21,097 bases of DNA from CAZUCD01 sp964618855 (GTDB lineage Bacteria > Sumerlaeota > Sumerlaeia > SLMS01 > JANRJK01), in the NCBI GenBank assembly GCA_964618855.1, contig CAZUCD010000060.1, forward strand, positions 1 to 21,097, read 5' to 3'. The notes under the pieces are model-generated. The model was not told the DNA's origin and searched no databases. It worked only from the letters and a program-made list of their open reading frames with translations. The position numbers were made by a program, and so were the translations under genes. Of the stretch, positions 8,367 to 14,268 are shown one piece after another. The stretch's first letter is position 1. The number at the start of each line of letters is the position of its first letter.

Positions 8367-8783
8367 ATGGCACGCATCAACCTGTACGACCGTGAGCTTT
8401 CGCGCTTCCGCGATGAGATCAAGCGCGACCCGGCGACGGCCGTCCGCCTCTTCGGGTTCTCGCTCGTCCACTCGCTCCAGCCGGACGAACGCGTCCAGCT
8501 CATGAAGGCGCTCGGCAAGGACCCCGAGGTCGCGGAGGACTTCTACAACCTCGGCATCGGACAGGCGCGGCAGGGCAACTGGGCGGAGGCCGCGGCACTG
8601 TTCCGCAAGGCGGTCGAGAAGAACCCCAAGTTCGCCGACGCGCAGTACAACCTCGCGCTTTCCTACGAGCGCGCTGGCCTCAACAGCCAGGCGACCCAGG
8701 CATGGAACGCCTATGCCGATTCACTGCCTGCGGGCACGGACAAGGCAGATTTCAAGAAGCACGCATCCGAGTTGGGGAAGTAG
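8367..8783 (+). CDS. Small TPR-repeat protein
   Basis: The 138-residue protein starts at an ATG preceded by AAGGA about 11 bases upstream. Residues about 55-120 hold two tetratricopeptide repeats, recognisable by the YNLGIGQARQGNWAEAAALF pattern and the next YNLALSYERAG unit. The N-terminal 50 residues are helical and charged, with no signal peptide or membrane segment, so it is probably cytoplasmic. TPR modules bind other proteins; no catalytic motif is present and no partner can be named. It lies 94 bases after the nucleotidyltransferase gene, on the same strand, and is followed by a strong terminator, so it is probably the last gene of that transcript. Confidence 0.85.
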   Translation: MARINLYDRELSRFRDEIKRDPATAVRLFGFSLVHSLQPDERVQLMKALGKDPEVAEDFYNLGIGQARQGNWAEAAALFRKAVEKNPKFADAQYNLALSYERAGLNSQATQAWNAYADSLPAGTDKADFKKHASELGK

Positions 8784-8806
8784 CCCCGACCCGACGGAAC
8801 AAGCCG

Positions 8807-8836
8807 AAACGGGCCGCAGCGATGCGGCCCGTTTTT
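8807..8836 (+). terminator. Rho-independent terminator after the TPR gene
   Basis: A perfect 12-base stem (AAACGGGCCGCA at 8807-8818 with its complement at 8823-8834) encloses the loop GCGA and runs into TTTTT (8832-8836). It sits 23 bases past the TPR stop codon. The minus-strand gene ending at 8836 converges on it. The A-rich side of the stem may let it act in both directions. Confidence 0.92.
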
Positions 8837-9939
8837 CATTCAGCCGGATCGGGGCGCAGGAACCACTCCGCATCGGTCGGCCACTTGCGGTAGTCGCCGC
8901 CCGTGAAGAAAGTCGCCAGCTTTGAGCTGACGGGGAGGCGTGTCATGAGCACGGGGTTCTGCCAAACGCGATCGAAGATCGGGCGTGCGGCGTCCAAGTT
9001 GCCGTGGACCGAGTTGACCTCGAGCATCCGCAGGGCGGCGTCCTCCCACACGGGATGGTTCGGGTACTCGCGCAGGATGGTGTCCAAGTAGGGGATGCCG
9101 GGCCCGGGGTTCTTGGGGTCGGGAGCTGAGAGGATCGACAGGGCCGCCAACAAGTGGGGCCGTATGCGCGCGCCGGGAGCCTTCTCCACGGCCTCCCTGA
9201 TGCGGGCGACCTGATCGGGCTTTGCCCCGGTCAGTGAGGCCAGGACCCGATAAGTCGCTGGATCGGCCGAGAGAATCCTGAACGCCGTCGCGTCGTCGCC
9301 GCTGGCGGGCGCGACATTCACCTGGAAAGTACCCATGTTGAGCGGAATGACGTTCTTTTTCTCCGCGTCCGGGCAGCCGAGGACGAGGTTGAATCGCCAC
9401 AACCCGACCGTTTCGAAGAGGGCTCCGCTGATGCTCTCGGAGTCCATGATCATCTCTCGGTCGATGCGGATTGTCTCGCCCGGACGAAGCCTATAAATGG
9501 TGTTGGGCACAAGTTCGCCAGTGTTGAGGGGCACGTAGTTGAAGGCGGGGATGTTGGGCCCGGCTACCGTGGCGAGCAGGTCCACGCCGAAGACCAGGCG
9601 GCCTGCAAACTCCGCGGGTTCCGCCTCGGGACTGCGGTCAGTGCCTATTCCCTCGAGCTCGAGCCGAATCCGCACGATGTCTCCCTGAACGACGTCCGGG
9701 TTGAGCACCGTGATGCGCCTGCGCACGTTGTCGCAGTCCTGCCATGGGCCGGTCTGGGGCTTGCCATAGCCGGGCGGGGGCGGTTGCGCGGGGAGCGACT
9801 TCGCCTCGGCTGCCGGGAGCGCATCGATCGGCTCTCCCCGCAGGGGCTTCGGGCCGTCCTTGCCCGCAAACGCTGGGAAGGACAGTCCGGCGGCGAGGAG
9901 GAGTGCCGCGAGTGCGTTGGTCTTGGAATGGCGGGGCAT
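8836..9939 (-). CDS. Exported protein of unknown function
   Basis: I do not recognise this 367-residue protein. It starts with a clear signal peptide (positive MPRHSK, hydrophobic core, then FPAFA before GKDG; cleavage near residue 25), so it is exported. Next is a Pro-rich linker (about 45-65), a beta-rich part (about 70-230) with motifs such as GDIVRIRLELEG and LRPGETIRID, and a helical C-terminal part (about 240-345) resembling degenerate repeats. Two cysteines (in WQDCDN and VLGCPD) could form a disulfide. No lipobox, membrane anchor or catalytic motif is visible. The frame stays open upstream to 11028, but the signal peptide fixes the start at 9939. The LolA-like gene upstream has its own terminator, so this gene probably has its own promoter. 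Confidence 0.85.
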   Translation of the reverse strand: MPRHSKTNALAALLLAAGLSFPAFAGKDGPKPLRGEPIDALPAAEAKSLPAQPPPPGYGKPQTGPWQDCDNVRRRITVLNPDVVQGDIVRIRLELEGIGTDRSPEAEPAEFAGRLVFGVDLLATVAGPNIPAFNYVPLNTGELVPNTIYRLRPGETIRIDREMIMDSESISGALFETVGLWRFNLVLGCPDAEKKNVIPLNMGTFQVNVAPASGDDATAFRILSADPATYRVLASLTGAKPDQVARIREAVEKAPGARIRPHLLAALSILSAPDPKNPGPGIPYLDTILREYPNHPVWEDAALRMLEVNSVHGNLDAARPIFDRVWQNPVLMTRLPVSSKLATFFTGGDYRKWPTDAEWFLRPDPAE

Positions 9940-10041
9940 GAACTTGGTGGTCGGAGATCCGTGTGCGTGGTGGGTGGCGGCGATCAGTATGACTGCAAGT
10001 TGCGCGCCGTTCGTTTGTTCGGCATCGGGGGGTCGCGTGCC

Positions 10042-10073
10042 AAGAAAAGAGCGCCCGGGTGGAACCCGGGCGC
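10042..10073 (-). terminator. Rho-independent terminator after the LolA-like gene
   Basis: A perfect 10-base GC-rich stem (GCGCCCGGGT at 10051-10060 with its complement at 10064-10073) closes on a 3-base loop. Read on the minus strand it is followed by TCTTTTCTTG. It lies about 49 bases downstream of the LolA-like stop codon and upstream of the next minus-strand gene, so it separates their transcripts. Confidence 0.85.
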
Positions 10074-10121
10074 CCGTTTCAGGCGTCATTGCGGCGGCAT
10101 GGCCACCGGCTGCTTGCTGGA

Positions 10122-10925
10122 TCAGTTGCCGCCGACCGTGGTCGGCTCTGCGGCCGCGCCCTCGGCGGACTTGGACGTCGCGGCCTCGGCTGCCTTGGTG
10201 GCCGCCTCCGCCTGCTCCGCCATCGCGGTCAGGTCGTTCACCTGCACGCCGGCGGGCGGGGTGTAGCTGAACTGCCCCTCGTCGACCGACTCGTTGAGCT
10301 TGTAGCTGGTGATGAGGGTGGTGACCTCGCCCATCATCGGGCTGGTCATGGTCATCTTGAGCATGACGCCGGACTTGTCGGCGAACCAGTTCGTGACGGT
10401 CGTGGTCTGCTCCCCGTCCTTGCGCGCGATCTCGAGGATCGTGCAAGCCTCTCCGTTGACTTCCTCGGAGCCCTTGACGGTCGCGGTAACGCCCTCTTCC
10501 TTGAGCATCTCGCGGAACTGGCCGAACTGGGAGGCCATCTTGGGGTCGGCGGCCATCTTGGCGACCTGGGTCTGGCCCATGCCCTTCTGCTCGCTCCACA
10601 TGACCTTGCCGTCGCTGACCATGAGCTGCGCGACTTCCTGCGGCTCGGAAGCGCCCATGATCGTGGTCTTGCCCTTGACCTCCATGCGCATCTTGACGGC
10701 GCCGTCGGCGGTGCGGGAAGCGACCTGCTTCATCGTCGAGTCCATCGACATGAAGGAGCCCTTCATGGTCGTGGTCCCATTGAACTCCCACGTCTTGAGT
10801 GCGGCCTCCTGCTTCTCGAGGCGGGTGATCAGTTCGTCCACCGACTCGGCCGAAACAGTGGATGCAAGGCCGACCAGGACGAACGCAGGGGCCACCCGGA
10901 GGAAGGAGGAAATCAACTTCGTCAT
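10122..10925 (-). CDS. LolA-like periplasmic protein
   Basis: The product is 267 residues from the ATG at 10925, chosen because AAAGGA lies about 9 bases upstream and the signal peptide (MTKLISSFLRVAPAF to VSA before ESVDEL) starts there. A longer form from 10952 is less likely. The mature protein opens with a helix (DELITRLEKQEAALKTWEF) and continues with repeated beta strands, as in the outer-membrane lipoprotein carrier LolA and its DUF-type relatives that bind lipid or lipoprotein acyl chains in a half-barrel. The pattern TTTMKGSF, KMRMEVKGKTTI, VSDGKVMW, LEIARKDG and TNWFADK fits this fold. The mature part is rich in methionine. The last 35 residues are Ala/Glu/Lys-rich and probably disordered. 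It is not a typical LolA of a LolCDE system by context; the specific cargo is unknown. Confidence 0.8.
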   Translation of the reverse strand: MTKLISSFLRVAPAFVLVGLASTVSAESVDELITRLEKQEAALKTWEFNGTTTMKGSFMSMDSTMKQVASRTADGAVKMRMEVKGKTTIMGASEPQEVAQLMVSDGKVMWSEQKGMGQTQVAKMAADPKMASQFGQFREMLKEEGVTATVKGSEEVNGEACTILEIARKDGEQTTTVTNWFADKSGVMLKMTMTSPMMGEVTTLITSYKLNESVDEGQFSYTPPAGVQVNDLTAMAEQAEAATKAAEAATSKSAEGAAAEPTTVGGN

Positions 10926-11155
10926 GAAAAGTGATCCTTTGACTTGCGACAAAGCGGGAACTTCGAATCAGTATGGGCTTTGTTCGCGGATTCGCTGGCA
11001 AGGGTCGCGACTCGTTGGTCCGCCGCAAGGGAAATCCCTTGCGGTTGGGTGCCCCGCGGGTCGCTCTTCCTGCCTGCCGACCCTATTTGACGCATCCATG
11101 GGCCGGGTGGTTTGGTTCCATTCGCACGGTCGCAAACTCGAGAAAAACCCCTCAC
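10926..11155. promoter_or_regulatory. Divergent regulatory region with 22-base palindrome
   Basis: The 230 bases between the LolA-like gene and the XRE-cupin regulator hold both promoters. A perfect palindrome with 10-base arms (CCGCAAGGGA / TCCCTTGCGG) and a 2-base centre lies at 11023-11044. The half-site GCAAGGG also occurs at 10998-11004. A possible plus-strand -35 box TTGACG is at 11087-11092, with only a poor -10 about 18 bases later. No T-tract follows the palindrome, so an operator is more likely than a terminator. The natural candidate to bind it is the adjacent regulator, which is an inference. Confidence 0.5.
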
Positions 11156-11752
11156 ATGGCCATCTCCCAAAAGTCCAAGCAGCCTCCAGCAATCGGCGAG
11201 TTGCTCGCCCAGCGCAGGTCGGAACGCAAGCTCAGCCTCCAGGAACTCGCCTCCCTGTCCGGCGTTTCAAAGGGGATGATCAGCCAGATCGAAAACGGAC
11301 AGGTAAACCCAACGCTGGCAATAGTCTGGAAGCTCGCTGCCGGGTTGGGTCTTAGGCTGCAGGACCTCCTGGATGGTGACGGTTCGGCCGCCGACGATGC
11401 CATGTTCACCTACCTGACGGAGGAGAACTGTCCGACTCTTAATTCGGCACGGAACGGCTATCGCATTCAGATTCTCTCCTCCGTGGACATGGCGGAGCAC
11501 GTCGAGCTCTATCTGGTCCACATCAACGGAGATGGCGTGATGGACTCCCCGGCCCATGCGGCGGGGACGGTCGAGACGATCACGGTGATCCGGGGGGAGG
11601 TCGAGGTGCTTGCCGGCGGAGGGGACGCGCGGCCCGTCAAAGCGCTGGAGAGCGCGCGCTACCGGGCGGATGTCCGCCACATCGTGCGCGGACGCGGCAA
11701 GAAGGAGACGCTTTTCTACCTCGCGGTCAAGTTTGCAATCCAGAACGGATAG
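11156..11752 (+). CDS. XRE-family transcriptional regulator with C-terminal cupin
   Basis: This 198-residue protein has an N-terminal helix-turn-helix of the XRE/Cro type (about residues 14-72; LSLQELASLSGVSKGMISQI is the DNA-binding core) and a C-terminal cupin half-barrel (about 105-195; AHAAGTVETITVIRGEVEV). Such two-domain regulators usually sense a small ligand or metal with the cupin and repress or activate nearby genes. Only part of the cupin metal set is visible, so ligand type is open. The frame continues upstream to 10973, but the first 61 residues would be unlike the family, so I use the ATG at 11156; no strong Shine-Dalgarno precedes it. It is divergent from the LolA-like gene and converges with the HAD gene 17 bases away. 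Confidence 0.9.
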   Translation: MAISQKSKQPPAIGELLAQRRSERKLSLQELASLSGVSKGMISQIENGQVNPTLAIVWKLAAGLGLRLQDLLDGDGSAADDAMFTYLTEENCPTLNSARNGYRIQILSSVDMAEHVELYLVHINGDGVMDSPAHAAGTVETITVIRGEVEVLAGGGDARPVKALESARYRADVRHIVRGRGKKETLFYLAVKFAIQNG

Positions 11753-11769
11753 GATTCGGGGTTCGGCTG

Positions 11770-12480
11770 TCAGTATCCGGGGGAAGCCTCCTCGAGGAGC
11801 GCCTCAAGTTCCGTGACTGTACGGAGGACGCGGCGGGCTCCTGCAGCGAGCAGGTTGGCGGTGGATTGTTCCGGATCCTCGGCTGGCGGAACAATGCCGA
11901 GCGGCACCGCGCCGGCGGCGGACGCGGCCCGGACGTCGTCCACCGTGTCCCCAATCATCCAGGCGGATTCCACGCGCAGGCGTCGCATGGCCTCCAGCAC
12001 CGGGGCCGGATCAGGCTTGGGGCGGGGTGCATCCTCCAGGCAGATGGCGTGGGCGAAGTGGTGGTCGATGCTCTCGTCGCGCAGGAAGATCGCCGCGTCG
12101 CGCCCCGGCCGTCCGGTGACGATCGCCAGTGGCATGCGCGCGGCCAGGCGTGCCAGCACGTCACGCGTCCCTGCGCCGATCAGGCGCTCCGTCGCGCGCA
12201 GGCCGGGCGTGTCCCCCACTCCCTGGTAGTACTCCTCGAACACGCGCGTCACTTCGGCGAGGCCGGGGTCGATGCCTCGCTCGCGCAGGAGGCGGTGGGT
12301 GAGGTCCCAATCGTTGTTGGCGTTGCCACGCGCCTTCGCGGCGCTGACCTCGGAGCGTGCCACTGCGGCGCCGAAGTGTTCCGCTGTTCGCAGAACGGCG
12401 ACCCGGTAGGATTGCGAGACGTCGGCGAGGACTCCATCCAAGTCGAAAAGAAGCGCCTGCGGGGTTGGGAGGTTGTGCAT
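11770..12480 (-). CDS. HAD-superfamily phosphatase (subfamily IA, hyp1-like)
   Basis: The 236-residue protein carries all HAD motifs: DLDGVLAD (nucleophile Asp13 and Asp15), AIVTGRPG with Thr122, the lysine in RPKPDP (Lys155) and WMIGDTVDDV (Asp178 and Asp182). The helical cap contains NANNDWDLTHRLL, which I associate with the HAD-IA hyp1 group (TIGR01548) rather than with classical phosphoglycolate phosphatase Gph. It therefore most likely hydrolyses a small phosphate ester in the cytoplasm; the substrate is not evident. The ATG at 12480 starts just before the first strand. The frame is open upstream to 12720 but that extension overlaps the PPK2 gene and has no family similarity. It is divergent from the PPK2 operon. 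Confidence 0.88.
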   Translation of the reverse strand: MHNLPTPQALLFDLDGVLADVSQSYRVAVLRTAEHFGAAVARSEVSAAKARGNANNDWDLTHRLLRERGIDPGLAEVTRVFEEYYQGVGDTPGLRATERLIGAGTRDVLARLAARMPLAIVTGRPGRDAAIFLRDESIDHHFAHAICLEDAPRPKPDPAPVLEAMRRLRVESAWMIGDTVDDVRAASAAGAVPLGIVPPAEDPEQSTANLLAAGARRVLRTVTELEALLEEASPGY

Positions 12481-12628
12481 TGCGGACCTTGTGTTCCGAG
12501 TCGTGGGGCCGCCGCGCAAGGTGCTTGCATCTCGCGCCGTGGAAGGCCAGCCTTCTGGCGCTGCAAGACGCGCGCCGGGCTGAACGGTGAATTCCCGGCC
12601 ACCCCTGAGCCCCCCGGAGAAACCCAAC
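12481..12628. promoter_or_regulatory. Divergent intergenic region, HAD phosphatase / PPK2 operon
   Basis: These 148 bases must contain divergent promoters. The sequence GGAGAAA beginning at 12616 is a good ribosome binding site for the ATG at 12629 and decides that start over the GTG at 12587. I see no convincing -10/-35 pair, palindrome or repeat here. Confidence 0.4.
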
Positions 12629-13459
12629 ATGTGGAGCTGGCAAGACCACGTCCTCGCACCCGGCAAGAAGCCGCGCATGAAGGACACCAAGCCCCCCAAG
12701 GACGCACCGGACCGCGCCATCGCCGAGGAGGCGACGACGCACGCGGCACAGGAGATTTCCGTCCTTCAGGAAAAGCTCCACTCTGCCCAAACGCACTCGC
12801 TCCTCATCGTCCTGCAGGGCATGGACGGCTCGGGCAAGGACGGCACGGTGCGGCGGGTCCTTGGTCCCGTGAACCCGGCGGGCGTGCACGTGACGGCTTT
12901 CAAGGCGCCAACCGCGCGCGAGCTTGCACAGGATTTCCTGTGGCGGGCGCACGTCGCGGCCCCTCCACGGGGGACCCTCGGGGTCTTCAACCGCAGCTAC
13001 TATGAGGACGTCCTCATCGTCCGCGTCCATGCAGACACCCTGATGCCAAAGCACCTGCTGAAGACGAAGGACCCCTGGGGTCGCCGGTTCGGGGAGATCG
13101 CGCACTTCGAGCGGCTCCTCATGAGCGCCAACACGCGCATCCTGAAGTTCTTCCTGAACATCTCCAACGAGGAGCAGCGGGAGCGTTTCCTTGCGCGCCA
13201 GCGCGAGCCGGACAAGCAGTTCAAGCTCACCGTGAACGACATCGAGGAGCGCAAGTTCTGGCCGGACTACATGAAGGTGTACGAGGAAACACTGACCAAG
13301 ACCGGGATCGATGGGGCACCCTGGATCGTCGTGCCCGCCGATGCGAAATGGTACCGCAACCTCGTCGTCGCGAGCGCCGTGCTCGCGGAACTGCGCGACA
13401 TCAACCCGAGGCCGCCGGGCCCGAGCGATCCAAGGGTGCTGAAGATGGAAATCAAGTAG
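12629..13459 (+). CDS. Polyphosphate kinase 2 (PPK2) family phosphotransferase
   Basis: The 276-residue protein matches the single-domain PPK2 family, which moves phosphate between polyphosphate and nucleotides. The Walker A loop is GMDGSGKDG (residues 64-72, Lys70), the Walker B region is GVFNRSYYEDVLIVRVH (118-134), and the FKAPT (91-95) and DFLWRAH (102-108) segments fit the conserved nucleotide/polyphosphate channel. The lid region (about 140-160) contains KTKDPWGRR and the C-terminal part has KFWPDYM. It is cytoplasmic, with no signal or membrane segment. The relatives include AMP, ADP and dual-acting enzymes; subclass cannot be fixed here. It starts a probable operon with two genes that follow at 29 bases and then with overlap. 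Confidence 0.92.
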   Translation: MWSWQDHVLAPGKKPRMKDTKPPKDAPDRAIAEEATTHAAQEISVLQEKLHSAQTHSLLIVLQGMDGSGKDGTVRRVLGPVNPAGVHVTAFKAPTARELAQDFLWRAHVAAPPRGTLGVFNRSYYEDVLIVRVHADTLMPKHLLKTKDPWGRRFGEIAHFERLLMSANTRILKFFLNISNEEQRERFLARQREPDKQFKLTVNDIEERKFWPDYMKVYEETLTKTGIDGAPWIVVPADAKWYRNLVVASAVLAELRDINPRPPGPSDPRVLKMEIK

Positions 13460-13488
13460 GGGGCGGAAACTGTTGCGGGGAGGGTGAC

Positions 13489-14268
13489 GTGTTCCGCCTA
13501 TCCAAGTGGTACCTCGACTGTGTGGCCGATGACGGTGAGGCCGGCATCGGATACTCGGGGTTGATCTCCTGCAACCGGGCGAAGCTCGGGTTCAGCGCCT
13601 TCATCCATGCACCCCGTGGCGCCCCCACAACGCAGATGGACTGCTGGACGAGCGAAGATCCCATCCTGAGCAAAGACTCGGTCAAATGGCGCTGCCGCCG
13701 GCTGGGAGTGTCGGGATGCTGGCGGCGGGGCCGTGGGACTGGAGAGTTCGAGCTCCTCGACTCCCCCGAGGGCCGGATCACGTGGGCCTGCCTGTCATCG
13801 GAGGGTGATGTCCGCGTGTTGCGTCGAGGAAGCCGGGCGATGATGGGGCGCGGGTATGTCGAACGCCTCACGATCACGATTCCGCCGTGGCGATTCCCGT
13901 TCCGGCAGTTGCTCTGGGGACGGTTCGTGCCGGACAAGCCCGGCCCCAGCGTCGCATGGCTCGATTGGCGTGGCGGCTTGAATCGCCAGTGGTGTTTCGT
14001 GGATGGATTGCGGACGGGCCCGGCAGAGGTGGGACGGCGTGGAGTTCGGGGCGAGGGTTGGCACATCCGCCTTCAGGACGAGAGCGTGATGCAGTCCGCG
14101 CGGATCGCCGAGGTCGTCCTTGGACCCTTTGCTCCCATTGCGAAGCTCCTCCCGAGTGGTTTCTCCAATGCACGCGAAACAAAGTGGCTTTCGCGGGCGG
14201 AGTTCTCCAGGCCCGGCACTCCCCACACTGAGGGATGGGTCATTCACGAAGTTGTCCAGTGGCGTTGA
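13489..14268 (+). CDS. Uncharacterised protein, possibly lipocalin/CrtC-like
   Basis: The 259-residue protein begins at a GTG preceded by GGGGAGGG, a strong ribosome binding site 4-5 bases upstream. It opens with RLSKWYLDCVADDGEAGIGY, then many short beta strands rich in Trp, Arg and Gly, including WKCRRLG-like, VERLTITIPPW, LLWGRFVP, VAWLDWRGG and WCFVDGL segments. I see no signal peptide or membrane helix. The KWYLD start and the W-x-x-x-D/x-G strand pattern recall lipocalin-type proteins of the AttH/carotenoid 1,2-hydratase superfamily, but this is a weak pattern match and I claim no activity. It follows PPK2 by 29 bases and overlaps the next gene by 34 bases in another frame, so the three are probably co-transcribed. 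A hydrophobic-ligand role would suit the lipid-related neighbour. Confidence 0.7.
   Translation: MFRLSKWYLDCVADDGEAGIGYSGLISCNRAKLGFSAFIHAPRGAPTTQMDCWTSEDPILSKDSVKWRCRRLGVSGCWRRGRGTGEFELLDSPEGRITWACLSSEGDVRVLRRGSRAMMGRGYVERLTITIPPWRFPFRQLLWGRFVPDKPGPSVAWLDWRGGLNRQWCFVDGLRTGPAEVGRRGVRGEGWHIRLQDESVMQSARIAEVVLGPFAPIAKLLPSGFSNARETKWLSRAEFSRPGTPHTEGWVIHEVVQWR

Noticed and set aside
9940..11028. Upstream extension of the exported-protein frame through the LolA-like gene, suggesting a 730-residue protein
   Set aside because: The extension is Arg/Gly/His-rich and antisense-like in composition, out of frame with the LolA-like gene; a signal peptide starts at 9939 and a terminator lies in between.
11023..11044. 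22-base palindrome considered as a terminator
   Set aside because: No T-tract on either side and it lies between divergent promoters, so an operator is a better reading.
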